DNA from: an uncultured bacterium
GTDB taxonomy: Bacteria; Planctomycetota; UBA1135; GCA-002686595
Length of the DNA stretch: 32,500 bases
Assembly (NCBI GenBank): GCA_938030175.1
Contig: CALHGQ010000581.1
Location: 1 to 32,500, forward strand
Reading direction: 5' to 3'
Below are positions 1 to 7,494 of this stretch, in pieces (position 1 is the stretch's first letter; every line of letters starts with the position of its first letter). The translations under genes were made by a program, and so were the position numbers. The notes beneath the pieces are model-generated. The model did not search any database, was not told the DNA's origin, and saw only the letters and a list, made by a program, of their open reading frames with translations.

Positions 1-1
1 G

Positions 2-1729
2 CCAAAGCGTCAGAACCAGTTCGTGCTCGACCTCGGCCTGCCGAGCGGCGAGCGGCTTCAGTTCGACGCTTCCGTCAGCGGCTCCCGCCTCGATGTGTTC
101 GGTGCGGATCTTCTCGCGAACGGGGACGAGTTCAAGTTCAACGCGCCCTCGTTCCTGACCATCGCGGCCGGCGGCGCAGCGGCCCAGGGGGAGTTCAACG
201 TCTCCGTTTCTGGCACGGACGCCTGCGATTACTCCGCGAACCTGACGGGTGTCCGGCCCGCCGTTGGCTCGCCGCTTCAGCCGTTCGTGAGGGACGTCGA
301 AGGGACTCAAACGCTGATGGGAGTTCGCCCGGATGACCCGACTTCGTCTTCCACCGCGGTGGTCCTCGTGGACAGCCTCGACAGTGAGTCCCTCGGGGCG
401 GGTGCAACCGCCGCGGAGGCGGCGAGCTTCGCCGAGATCGTGGAGAGGCCGGTCGTGGCGTCCGACGGCAGCGGCACGATCACGATGCAGCGCGACGCGA
501 TGGTTTACACCGCCGGGGGCGACATCTACTGGGTGGATCTCGCCCAGCGCTTCGACGTCGACGGCGGCCGGATCGTTTTGCCGCCGGTCAAGGTCTTCAC
601 GGGTAACGGTACGACGATCGAGGACCTCACGGTGTTTGTGGATCGCGCCCAGTCCACTACGGTGGTGGTCGGCGACCGTGCGAGTGACCGCTTCATGATC
701 GAGCTCGGAATCGTGGCGCCCACGTCTGCATCGGCGCTCCTCAGCAGCTCGACCGAGGTGCTTGGGATGCTCATGGATTCCAATGGTCAGTACCGCGGGA
801 TGGCGACGTTGGTGGCCGCGGGTAGCGAGCTGCGACGCCTCTCGGTCGAGCAGAGCTCCGAGCTGATCGCGACCGGAGTGACCGCCGCCGCCGTCAGCCC
901 CGCGGGTGCGCTTTACTACGCGCGCACGGGCCAGCTGGCCGTGATCGATGCGGGCGAGACGGTGCCCACGGTGCTCGACACGGCCCTCGACGCGAGCTAC
1001 ACCCTCGGCCGCTTTGACGGCGAGCGCGCGTTTGGAACTCGCGAGGACGTGACGGGCGCATCGATCGTCAGCCGCGAGCCGGGCGGCGCCCTCGTTGACC
1101 TGGCCCAGACCTCAAGCGTAGGCGCGGGCGGCGCCGCTTTCAGCGACCTCGTTCCCGTGGGTGACTACGTCGTCTTTTCCATGCGCGGGGGCAGCGGAAC
1201 GCGCCGCGTGATGTCTGTGCCGAAGGCTGGTGGCGTGTTCGAGCTGCTCGTCGCGTCACCGGACGCGGACAACTACGACGTGGACACCGCCCAGGCGATG
1301 AACGGCGTCATCTACTTCGGAACCGCCGATCCCTCCGTCCTGAGCCTCTCCCCGCCGAGCACCTCAACCTCAGATCAGCTCGCGGGCTATCGCCTGCGCG
1401 AACCGTTCGTCTCCGATGTGCTCACCGGCGCGAGCGCGCGCGCTCTCGAGGCGATCACGATGGTGGGTGTGGGAGGGGACGTCTACGTCTTGCGCCGCGG
1501 CGACCCTGCGAACGGTCCGCTCACTAGCGGGCAGGTGATCTACAACGCCGCCACCCAGGACGCAGAGCTCACCCTTGCCCCGATGGGCAACCAGCTCTTC
1601 CTGGCGGATCGTGACGTGTCGCAGGTGCCCGACCAGTTCGCGCCGCTCTACTGGGTGGACCTGGATGCTGGCAGCGGGGCCCTTCCCATTGCCGGCGAGC
1701 TCGGCGAGCTGAACCTGCCGATCCGCTGA
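2..1729 (+). CDS. Large secreted PPC/beta-propeller-like protein, 5' end cut by window
   Basis: The reading frame is open from the first bases of the window, so the gene starts upstream; the GTG at 23 is internal to a continuous frame and I do not accept it as the start. The visible 575 or so residues open with a beta-rich stretch resembling the end of a pre-peptidase C-terminal (PPC) domain, with GERLQFDAS-type strands and an ACDYSANLTGV segment. After that come repeated strands of the form GGDIYWVDL, GALYYARTG, GDYVVFSMRGG, GVIYFGTAD, GGDVYVLRRG and APLYWVDLD, spaced roughly 50-90 residues apart, as in a beta-propeller. I see no catalytic motif and no FQxWYRD-type C-terminal module. It is probably an exported or cell-surface protein, but the signal peptide is outside the window. 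The specific function is unknown. The next gene follows 30 bp downstream on the same strand. Confidence 0.8.
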   Translation, partial: PKRQNQFVLDLGLPSGERLQFDASVSGSRLDVFGADLLANGDEFKFNAPSFLTIAAGGAAAQGEFNVSVSGTDACDYSANLTGVRPAVGSPLQPFVRDVEGTQTLMGVRPDDPTSSSTAVVLVDSLDSESLGAGATAAEAASFAEIVERPVVASDGSGTITMQRDAMVYTAGGDIYWVDLAQRFDVDGGRIVLPPVKVFTGNGTTIEDLTVFVDRAQSTTVVVGDRASDRFMIELGIVAPTSASALLSSSTEVLGMLMDSNGQYRGMATLVAAGSELRRLSVEQSSELIATGVTAAAVSPAGALYYARTGQLAVIDAGETVPTVLDTALDASYTLGRFDGERAFGTREDVTGASIVSREPGGALVDLAQTSSVGAGGAAFSDLVPVGDYVVFSMRGGSGTRRVMSVPKAGGVFELLVASPDADNYDVDTAQAMNGVIYFGTADPSVLSLSPPSTSTSDQLAGYRLREPFVSDVLTGASARALEAITMVGVGGDVYVLRRGDPANGPLTSGQVIYNAATQDAELTLAPMGNQLFLADRDVSQVPDQFAPLYWVDLDAGSGALPIAGELGELNLPIR

Positions 1730-1747
1730 CAGGCCTTGGCTCGGATC

Positions 1748-1754
1748 GGAGGAG
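1748..1754 (+). promoter_or_regulatory. Strong ribosome binding site GGAGGAG
   Basis: GGAGGAG lies 5 nt before a GTG at 1760. It is one of the few strong Shine-Dalgarno sequences in this window and decides the start of the next gene over the TTG at 1736, which lies upstream of it. Confidence 0.6.
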
Positions 1755-1759
1755 ATTCC

Positions 1760-2218
1760 GTGAAAGAGCTGCGGTACGAGATGGAGAGCACGGAGAGCGG
1801 ATGGCGCACGTTCCACCCGATGCCGGCTGGCACCTACGAGCTGCGGCGTCGCCGGGGCGAGGTGCTCTGTATCCCGCGTGTCCCTGTCACGATCGAAGCG
1901 GGCGTGGAGGTCGAATCGGAAGTCCAGGCCCTTGTGGGTCGCCCGATGAAGATCTGGGCGCTCATGGATCCGGACGCGGATTGGAGCGAAGTCGAGCTGC
2001 GGTTCTACTCTGGATCGAACGAGCTGGTGCAAGTGAGTCGAGTGCGTGAGAAGAGCGAGCTCAACGATGAGGACAAGCTACGCTTCCGGGAGGCTGCGCC
2101 CATCGGTCCGGCGCGCATCGAGGTTTGGATCGACGGCGCGAACTCAGGGATCGAGACGAGAGTTGACGCGCTGACGTTCACCGAGCCGATGGATCCCCTC
2201 ACGATCGACGCGCGGTAG
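1760..2218 (+). CDS. Orphan beta-sandwich fragment resembling the tail of carboxypeptidase-regulatory-like proteins
   Basis: This encodes 152 residues from a GTG with a strong ribosome binding site; the frame is open back to a TTG at 1736. There is no signal peptide or membrane segment. The pattern PAGTYELRRRRG, then PVTIEAGVEVESEVQALVG, then PIGPARIEVWIDG resembles the repeated strand/turn pattern of carboxypeptidase-regulatory-like (transthyretin-fold) domains. In this kind of genome those usually sit as C-terminal units of large exoproteins or ECF-sigma fusions, for example the gene at 4957-7365. Here it stands alone. It follows the upstream gene by 30 bp in the same frame, separated only by the TGA at 1727-1729. 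It may be a real small protein translated from the same mRNA, or the remnant of a larger gene. Function unknown. Confidence 0.6.
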   Translation: MKELRYEMESTESGWRTFHPMPAGTYELRRRRGEVLCIPRVPVTIEAGVEVESEVQALVGRPMKIWALMDPDADWSEVELRFYSGSNELVQVSRVREKSELNDEDKLRFREAAPIGPARIEVWIDGANSGIETRVDALTFTEPMDPLTIDAR

Positions 2219-2326
2219 GACCGCCGCCCTCGTTGCAGAGAAGGAGCGGGGGGGGCGACTGGCTCCGCTGCTCCCACGAGTCTTGACCCACAAGCTCCGA
2301 GTCTCCGCTCGACGGGCCGTCGCCGA

Positions 2327-2611
2327 TCACTCGTCGGCTGCGCTTCGCCCTTGATCGGGCGACGGTACGAGCGCGAACTCTTCGACCCTCCCGAATCGCT
2401 GGGTGCTGGCCGCGTCGACGGTGACATCGAGGCGCAGGGTCTTCGTCCGTGCGGCCCACGAGACCGTGCTCTCGACGATGAACTGTTGCCCGAGCTCAGC
2501 GACGTGCTGGCTCCGGACTTCGTTCAGTCGCTCAAGCAATGCTTCGAAGGGCTCGTCCTTGAGGGACTCTAGCTCTAGCTGAGCGAGTCGGTAGGCGGCT
2601 CGGCGGTCCAT
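2327..2611 (-). CDS. Small conserved hypothetical protein (94 aa)
   Basis: The ATG start gives MDRRAAYRLAQLELESLK, an amphipathic helix, followed by a second helix (EPFEALLERLNEV) and three or four predicted strands (QFIVESTVSW, TLRLDVTVDA, RVEEFALVPS). This order of an N-terminal helix pair and a small beta sheet resembles, from memory, a widespread family of about 90-100 aa hypothetical proteins beginning MxRxxAxxLAxxELxxL. I cannot confirm that by search. No cysteines, membrane segment or signal peptide. It is probably cytoplasmic and is convergent with the 1760-2218 gene. Function unknown. Confidence 0.6.
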   Translation of the reverse strand: MDRRAAYRLAQLELESLKDEPFEALLERLNEVRSQHVAELGQQFIVESTVSWAARTKTLRLDVTVDAASTQRFGRVEEFALVPSPDQGRSAADE

Positions 2612-2842
2612 CGTGTTGGGTTGGTTCCCAGTGTAGGTCAGTCGCCCTTCGTCGCGCGGAGAAGAGTCGCCGCCGCCCGTGCGCAGGACTCAGCGGCTCG
2701 AACTTGATCTAGCGAGGCGCATCTCTGTGGCAAGGAGCTCGATCGTCGAGAGGCATCGCTCCGCTCACGCGTCAGAGCTTCATGGCGATGGAGCAACAGT
2801 TCGGTAACTCTCGGGAAACGGGGTGGCGAGTTCCGTGAACCG

Positions 2843-3085
2843 ATGCAGGATTTCTTGGCGCTCCATGAGTCCCCCGCACTGACTGCTATGCAAGCCCCAC
2901 TGCCGCCCTACCTCCGCTTGGTCCTGATCATGGCGAGTCTCTACGCCCTGGTCGTCATCTTCATGTCGATCGCGGACCGCCTGCCCTCGGATAGCCCATG
3001 GGTGAGAGCCGGCTACCTCTGCATGTTCGCCGTGTGCGTGAGCGTCCTCTTCGGACGTTCGGAAGCGTCGGCAAGCCGTCCATAG
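2843..3085 (+). CDS. Small two-helix membrane protein
   Basis: The predicted protein is 80 residues from the ATG at 2843, or 65 residues from the ATG at 2888; neither has a clear ribosome binding site. I slightly favour 2888 because the first 15 residues look unstructured and the product would then begin MQAPLPPYLRLVLIM. Two hydrophobic segments are visible: LRLVLIMASLYALVVIFMSIA, and GYLCMFAVCVSVLFG after a short polar loop (DRLPSDSPWVR). The alternative minus-strand frame over the same bases gives a His- and Arg-rich product and is rejected. It is likely an inner-membrane protein. No family recognised, and no partner gene is evident. It stands alone, divergent from the small minus-strand gene ending upstream and convergent with the histidine phosphatase gene. 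Confidence 0.45.
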   Translation: MQDFLALHESPALTAMQAPLPPYLRLVLIMASLYALVVIFMSIADRLPSDSPWVRAGYLCMFAVCVSVLFGRSEASASRP

Positions 3086-3096
3086 CCTGTGGGGGG

Positions 3097-3144
3097 CGTT
3101 GCTCGGGCGCACCTCACCCAGAGCAACGAGCCGGACTCTCCGGC
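3097..3144. terminator. Two adjacent hairpins between convergent genes
   Basis: CGTTGCTC at 3097-3104 is the exact reverse complement of GAGCAACG at 3121-3128 (8-bp stem, 16-nt loop). Next to it, GCCGGA-CTC-TCCGGC at 3130-3144 forms a perfect 6-bp stem with a 3-nt loop. Both lie between the ends of the + gene (3085) and the - gene (3158), where a bidirectional terminator is expected. There is no T-tract, so intrinsic termination is uncertain. Confidence 0.4.
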
Positions 3145-3157
3145 CTGATCCTGGCTC

Positions 3158-3754
3158 TTATCCCTCGCTCGGCTCGCCGTAGCGGAGCTCCACGAGGTTG
3201 GCGCCGTCCGCGCCTGGCGTCAGCACGTGGACGCGGTCGTAGGCGCCGTGGGGCAGGTACCCGTGCGGGGCCTTCGACCCTTTGGGGACCGGGTCGAGAT
3301 CCGGCAGCAGGACGCCCATGGCGTAGGCGATAGCCGGGATCGTGTTGGAGTGACCTGCGACGGCGATGACCTCGCCTGCCTTGGCAGAGCGAAGGCGCTC
3401 AATGAGCTTGGGCATCTCGTTCGCACCGATCGTCTCGCTCTCCAGTGAAAGAGCCTCAGCGAGCGGCGCGAGGGTGTTCTTCGTGCGCTTGTACTCGGTG
3501 TGGAGGAGGCTTGTGACGCCGTTCGAGCCCACGAGGCGCGCTAGCTCCTTGGCGCGCGCCATGCCCTCTTCGGAGAGGCTAGGGTTGACGCGATCGTCTT
3601 TTGCCTTCTCCGTGTGGCGCACCAGGATTAGGACGGCCTGGAGCTTCGAGGGCGACGCTTCCTTCGCCGGCTCCTGGGCAGAGGCGCTAGCGGTAAGGAG
3701 AGCTGGGGCGGCGAGGCCGAGGCCCTGCACAAACTGACGGCGGGAGGCTTTCAT
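3158..3754 (-). CDS. Tat-exported histidine phosphatase superfamily protein (SixA/PGM-like)
   Basis: This is a 198-residue protein of the histidine phosphatase (phosphoglycerate mutase-like) superfamily, which transfers phosphate through a phosphohistidine. The N-terminus has a twin-arginine-type signal, SRRQFVQGLG at 4-13 followed by a hydrophobic stretch ending TASASAQ, so export by Tat is likely. The catalytic RHTEK motif starts at R46 (nucleophile H47). A second arginine lies at R90 (YKRTKNT), and the second catalytic histidine is in GHSNT (H135). The size and lack of an insertion fit a small SixA-like phosphatase. The substrate cannot be told from sequence. It is the last gene of a possible minus-strand transcription unit, 51 bp after the bacilliredoxin gene. 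Convergent hairpins lie just beyond its stop. Confidence 0.85.
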   Translation of the reverse strand: MKASRRQFVQGLGLAAPALLTASASAQEPAKEASPSKLQAVLILVRHTEKAKDDRVNPSLSEEGMARAKELARLVGSNGVTSLLHTEYKRTKNTLAPLAEALSLESETIGANEMPKLIERLRSAKAGEVIAVAGHSNTIPAIAYAMGVLLPDLDPVPKGSKAPHGYLPHGAYDRVHVLTPGADGANLVELRYGEPSEG

Positions 3755-3805
3755 GGCTCCATGATAGCGGCCGCCGCTGGTTTGAGTGCTCTGAGGTGCT
3801 GGTGA

Positions 3806-4165
3806 TCAGGCGGTCGCGCCGGCAGCGAAGCGGCTCGCCGTCAACGCCCCGTGGCTGTCGTGCCAAACGACGTCGCCGCCGGAGAACCAGAGCGCCTGGG
3901 GTGACTGGTGTTCGATCCCGAGCTCGGCCGTCAGCCCACGGGCGAGGGGCTTCTCCGCGATGACGTCGATCATCGCGAAGCGGGTCGAGCTCGACTCAGG
4001 GACGCCCTTGAGCCAGGTCTTGAACTCGAACTCGGCTCGGGTACTGACGGGGCAAATGGGGCTCTTCTTGAAGACGACGACGTCGGTCTCGGTCGACGCC
4101 GTCCGAAGTGCAGCGACTGCCTCGGCCGGGTCGTTCGGAAGCGTGATCTCGCGTGATGAACTCAT
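3806..4165 (-). CDS. ytxJ: YtxJ/BrxC-like monothiol bacilliredoxin (DUF2847)
   Basis: This is a 119-residue thioredoxin-fold protein matching the YtxJ family (bacillithiol-system monothiol bacilliredoxin) along its length. An FKKSPICPVS active-site segment carries the only cysteine of the protein (C38). The cis-Pro region, ELGIEHQSPQALWF, is followed by GGDVVWHDSH, which matches the YtxJ signature of HxSPQ then VxWHxSH closely. Family members reduce protein-bacillithiol mixed disulfides. Whether this organism makes bacillithiol cannot be judged here, so another low-molecular-weight thiol is possible. The gene starts 12 bp after the stop of the DUF1801/H1-tail gene, so the two are very probably cotranscribed. 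The start ATG follows ACTGGGCACT and has no strong ribosome binding site. Confidence 0.88.
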   Translation of the reverse strand: MSSSREITLPNDPAEAVAALRTASTETDVVVFKKSPICPVSTRAEFEFKTWLKGVPESSSTRFAMIDVIAEKPLARGLTAELGIEHQSPQALWFSGGDVVWHDSHGALTASRFAAGATA

Positions 4166-4177
4166 AGTGCCCAGTTC

Positions 4178-4885
4178 TTAGCTCTTCTTCTTCCGAGCTG
4201 CAGTCTTCTTGGCGGCCTTCTTAGCAGTTTTCTTTCTCGCGGGTGCCTTCTTGGCGGCGGTCTTCTTCGCAGCCTTCTTCTTAGCTGGGGCCTTCTTCCT
4301 CGCGGGTGCCTTCTTCGCGGCCTTCTTGGCCGCCTTCTTCGTGGCCGCCTTCTTCTTCGCTGCCGTCTTCTTGGCGGGGGCCGCGCCACCCTCTTCCTTG
4401 GCGCGAAGCTTCGCGAGCTTCTTGCCCGCCGCGGTTCCCTCGAGGGCGGCCTCGTACTGTTCGATGAACTTCTCCGCTGACATTCGGCTCACGGCTTCAC
4501 CGATGACCTCGAGGGAGATGTCCTCAAGCTTCTTGAAGCGGAGGCAGGACTTGCCCATGTCGAGCTTCTTGCCGGTCTTCTTCCAGGCCTTCTCGAACCA
4601 CGCGACTTCTTTGTCGTTGCCGTAGATGCAGAAGAGGTAGAGGGCCATGTGGTTCTTCTGCGAACCAAGGTTGATGAACGGCAGCGGCTGGTCGGGATTG
4701 CAGTGGTAGCCGTACTTGTAGACGCTGCGAGGGATGCAGTACCCGAGCATCCCGTAGCTCATGATCTCTTTGATCTTGGGGTCGAGGTTCGCCTTGACGA
4801 CCTTGCGAACGGCTTCGATGGCCTTGCGGCGCTCGGGCTCGAGGCTCGCGAGGTACTCCTTGGGGGTGGTGGCCTTGCTTTGCAT
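4178..4885 (-). CDS. DUF1801 (YdhG-like) protein with histone-H1-like Lys/Ala tail
   Basis: This is a 235-residue two-part protein. Residues about 8-150 form a DUF1801 (YdhG/iron-chaperone-like fold) domain: PKEYLASLEPERR at the start, IKEIMSYGMLGYCIP, LPFINLGSQKNHMALYLF and MGKSCLRFKKLEDI. Residues about 168-235 are almost entirely Lys, Ala, Arg, Pro and Thr in overlapping AAKK, APARKK and AKKTA units, as in the bacterial histone-H1-like and AlgP-type tails. The tail probably binds DNA or other polyanions without specificity. The function of the core is unknown; family members are small soluble proteins. It is followed 12 bp later by ytxJ and preceded by the sigma-factor fusion gene 71 bp upstream, so a shared transcript is possible. 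The antisense frame of the tail encodes an artefactual hydrophobic protein. Confidence 0.85.
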   Translation of the reverse strand: MQSKATTPKEYLASLEPERRKAIEAVRKVVKANLDPKIKEIMSYGMLGYCIPRSVYKYGYHCNPDQPLPFINLGSQKNHMALYLFCIYGNDKEVAWFEKAWKKTGKKLDMGKSCLRFKKLEDISLEVIGEAVSRMSAEKFIEQYEAALEGTAAGKKLAKLRAKEEGGAAPAKKTAAKKKAATKKAAKKAAKKAPARKKAPAKKKAAKKTAAKKAPARKKTAKKAAKKTAARKKKS

Positions 4886-4956
4886 GGCGCTAGGCTAGCA
4901 CGGATTCGCTGCGCGTAGCGAAGCGCGGCCGAGGCTGATCCACGTCTCCGATGGAG

Positions 4957-7365
4957 CTAGTCGACCGTGAGGTCGTCGCCCGGCAGCAGCGTAACGATCC
5001 GCGTCTCCTGGGGGGCCGCGCTCGGCGACTGGCGGACCTCGAAGCGCCACTCCGCGGGCTTGAGGCTGCTCAGCCGCAGCGTCTCGGTCGGCGAGCTGTA
5101 GTTCCAGCTCCCGAACCAGGGCTCGTCCGGGTTCTCCCGATAGGAAGCGCGCACAAACCACTCCTGTCGCCAGCCCGTGGGCCGCTGGAGGTCCACCGCG
5201 GCTCCCTCGGTAAGCTCAGCGAAGATCACCCTAGATCCGGACTTCTTGACGGTTCGCTGGCCGGCCCAGCTGGGGAGGCTGCCGGAGGCATTCGCGTCTT
5301 TCAGCGTGAGATCGACCTTACCGGCGGGGACGTACACCCGATAGCGACCGTTGGAGAGTCGCTTGCCGCGCGTGTCGCCGCTGAGGGTCGAGCCAGTGGA
5401 TGTTCTTGCGGTCCAGTCAACAAAGAGCGGCCCCGAGAAGGGCGCGCCGCTCCCCCGATAGCGAACGTCGAGCTCGATCGGAACGTTCTTCGGCTTAGGT
5501 GCTTCCGTCTGCCCAGACTCCACAGACGAGCGCCCACGCGAGGCCTTGCCCCGAAACTTCACCGTCACCTCCTCCACGTCGCCGCTCCGCATCGTCTCTT
5601 CGTCAACCACCTTAGACCGCCACTCGACTTCCTCACCGTCGAGCCGCGCCGTGCCATAAAACTGCACGCTCAAAATATCCGCTCGTGCTACATCGGGAAC
5701 CAGGTCTGGAGTGAGCGCGAAGCTGATCTCACCGAGCCCCCGTCCGAACCACTGCCCCGTATCGACGGCCGTACCATCCTGCAGCCTGAGCTTGATCCGG
5801 AACGTGGCGCGGAGCATGGGCCGGTCGAGGAAGGGGATCTTGTCGAGCGCCCTGCGCTTCTGTCCCCTGACCGCTGACACCAGCCGAACGCTGTAGCGCC
5901 TTACGGCAGTCCACTCCTGGCCGGTGCCGCCGCCCCGCGCCTCACGTGGTGGGAGGAGTTCCCAGCCTGGGTCGAGGGAACGCACGATGTAGTCACCGGA
6001 GTCGAGCCCTTCGAACGTGACCGACCCTCCTCGTCCCGTAACGCTTTCGCACTGCTGGTGCGGCCAGCCTTCAGCGGGCGAGAGGTGACGCAGAGCAGCG
6101 CTCGCCGCCACGCGGCTGATGCTGATGCTGTCGTCGCCAGCAAAGGGCGAGTGAGCCAAGAGCGGAAGGTCCTCCACGGGTAGGCCGTCCTCGTCCAGGA
6201 CTCGCCCCTGGATCGTGAGGCCTCGACGGAGAACGATCTTCAAATCCGCCATCTCCTCGCCGCGAACGATGGGGATCCCATCGGACCGCAGGTAGCCGTT
6301 CGCCACCGCGCGCAGCCAGATCTCTTGGGGATGCTCCTTCAGCCATCGCGCGATCTCCGTCATCGCAAACTGGCCGCGCCGGTCCGTGACGGTTCTTGGT
6401 AGCTCGGAGGTTCGACCAAGGTCGCTGTCCAGGGGGTCCACGAGGTAAACCGTCGCGCCTTCCACGCCGCGGCCGCGCTCGTCGACCACGCGTCCCTCGA
6501 ATGCGACCCTCGCCTTCGAGGGCTCCTCGTCGACGGTGTCCGCTGGGCCTGTACTTTGCTCCGGCTCGAGGGCGATCCGCTCCGGCCCAGGGGGACTGGC
6601 CGCGGCGATTTCGACCAGGGGGGCCGCCTCGGGTTCGATGACGTCGGTTTCGGGCAACGGTCCCGTGCCGGAGCGCTGTACCCACAGCAGACCGGCGACG
6701 AGGAGCAGCGCAGTGGCGAGTGTTAGTGTCTTGATGCTCATAATGGCTGTGGGGAGAGCCGCTGTCGCGCCAGCGCTCACCAAGGCGGCTTGGGGACCTG
6801 GAAGCGCGGCCAGGGGAACAAGCGCGAGCGCCCAGTGATCCTGTGTGGCCGAGTCGTCGGAGGTGGACGATGCGAGCTCGGAGCGCATCTGGGCGAGCCC
6901 GCGCCTGAGTCGCCAACGAACGGTGTCCTGCTTGACCCCCGAGCGCTCGGCGATCTCCTGGACGGACAGTCCCTCAAGGAAGCGCTCTAGCACGGTCCTC
7001 CGGAGCGGCTCCGCCAGTCCCCGCGCGATGGCGGCGACCCGTTCCGCGGCTTCCGCAGCGGCCACGAGGGTTTCGCTCGAAGGGGCGTCGCCTCGGGTGA
7101 GGGCAAGGGACTCATGGTCCCGCCGCCGGATCTCATCGCGCTGCTGACGCCGGGCCAGGCGGCGCGCCACGGAGCCGAGCCAGTCGCGCTTGGAGCGCAC
7201 GTCCCCAGGCACCGTACGGAGCGCGGCCATCACGGTGTCCTGGACCAGGTCGTCCGCGCGCCCCATGTCGCGCAGCAGCGTGCGCGCCAGGTCGCGCAGC
7301 CACACGAGGTCTCCCGGCTCCAATGGCAGGCCGGGGGGCTTAGGGGAGGAAGGGCGGGGGCTCAC
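4957..7365 (-). CDS. ECF sigma-70 factor fused to membrane segment and carboxypeptidase-regulatory-like domains
   Basis: This is an 802-residue fusion. Residues about 20-85 are sigma region 2, with RADDLVQDTVMAALR and a DWLGSVARRLARR helix. Residues about 115-162 are region 4, with LERFLEGLSVQEIAERSGV followed by the recognition helix KQDTVRWRLRRGLAQM. A strongly hydrophobic segment at about 211-229 (TLTLATALLLVAGLLWVQ) comes next, preceded by a moderately hydrophobic Ala/Pro-rich stretch at 178-207. The remainder has at least two carboxypeptidase-regulatory-like beta-sandwiches (about 286-380, starting VAFEGRVVDERGRGVEGATV, and about 382-470, starting LTIQGRVLDEDGLPVEDL), then further beta domains to the end. 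If the membrane segment inserts, the sigma domain is cytoplasmic and the beta domains face the periplasm. Such tethered ECFs with long C-terminal extensions are known in Planctomycetes. No separate anti-sigma gene is adjacent. It is divergent from the UvrA-like gene, with 129 bp between starts. Confidence 0.88.
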   Translation of the reverse strand: MSPRPSSPKPPGLPLEPGDLVWLRDLARTLLRDMGRADDLVQDTVMAALRTVPGDVRSKRDWLGSVARRLARRQQRDEIRRRDHESLALTRGDAPSSETLVAAAEAAERVAAIARGLAEPLRRTVLERFLEGLSVQEIAERSGVKQDTVRWRLRRGLAQMRSELASSTSDDSATQDHWALALVPLAALPGPQAALVSAGATAALPTAIMSIKTLTLATALLLVAGLLWVQRSGTGPLPETDVIEPEAAPLVEIAAASPPGPERIALEPEQSTGPADTVDEEPSKARVAFEGRVVDERGRGVEGATVYLVDPLDSDLGRTSELPRTVTDRRGQFAMTEIARWLKEHPQEIWLRAVANGYLRSDGIPIVRGEEMADLKIVLRRGLTIQGRVLDEDGLPVEDLPLLAHSPFAGDDSISISRVAASAALRHLSPAEGWPHQQCESVTGRGGSVTFEGLDSGDYIVRSLDPGWELLPPREARGGGTGQEWTAVRRYSVRLVSAVRGQKRRALDKIPFLDRPMLRATFRIKLRLQDGTAVDTGQWFGRGLGEISFALTPDLVPDVARADILSVQFYGTARLDGEEVEWRSKVVDEETMRSGDVEEVTVKFRGKASRGRSSVESGQTEAPKPKNVPIELDVRYRGSGAPFSGPLFVDWTARTSTGSTLSGDTRGKRLSNGRYRVYVPAGKVDLTLKDANASGSLPSWAGQRTVKKSGSRVIFAELTEGAAVDLQRPTGWRQEWFVRASYRENPDEPWFGSWNYSSPTETLRLSSLKPAEWRFEVRQSPSAAPQETRIVTLLPGDDLTVD

Positions 7366-7494
7366 AGCCTTACTGTTCCCGGGGAAGCGAAGGGCGCGAG
7401 TGCATTCTCAAGAACTTCCGGGTTCGCGTCTCTGGGCGGGCCGTTCTCGGCGGCGGAGCTTCAGGTTCCTCCCCCGAAGTCGTAGCCTTCCGCG
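7366..7494. promoter_or_regulatory. Divergent intergenic region (ECF fusion / UvrA-like)
   Basis: These 129 bp separate the ATG starts of two divergent genes and must carry both promoters. I see no convincing -35/-10 pair and no strong operator palindrome. Confidence 0.35.

Noticed and set aside
4209-4625. Plus-strand frame encoding a very hydrophobic Phe/Ala-rich 'membrane protein'
   Set aside because: It is the antisense of the AAG/GCC-rich Lys/Ala tail of the DUF1801 protein. Reading AAG backwards gives CTT-type hydrophobic codons, so the hydrophobicity is an artefact.
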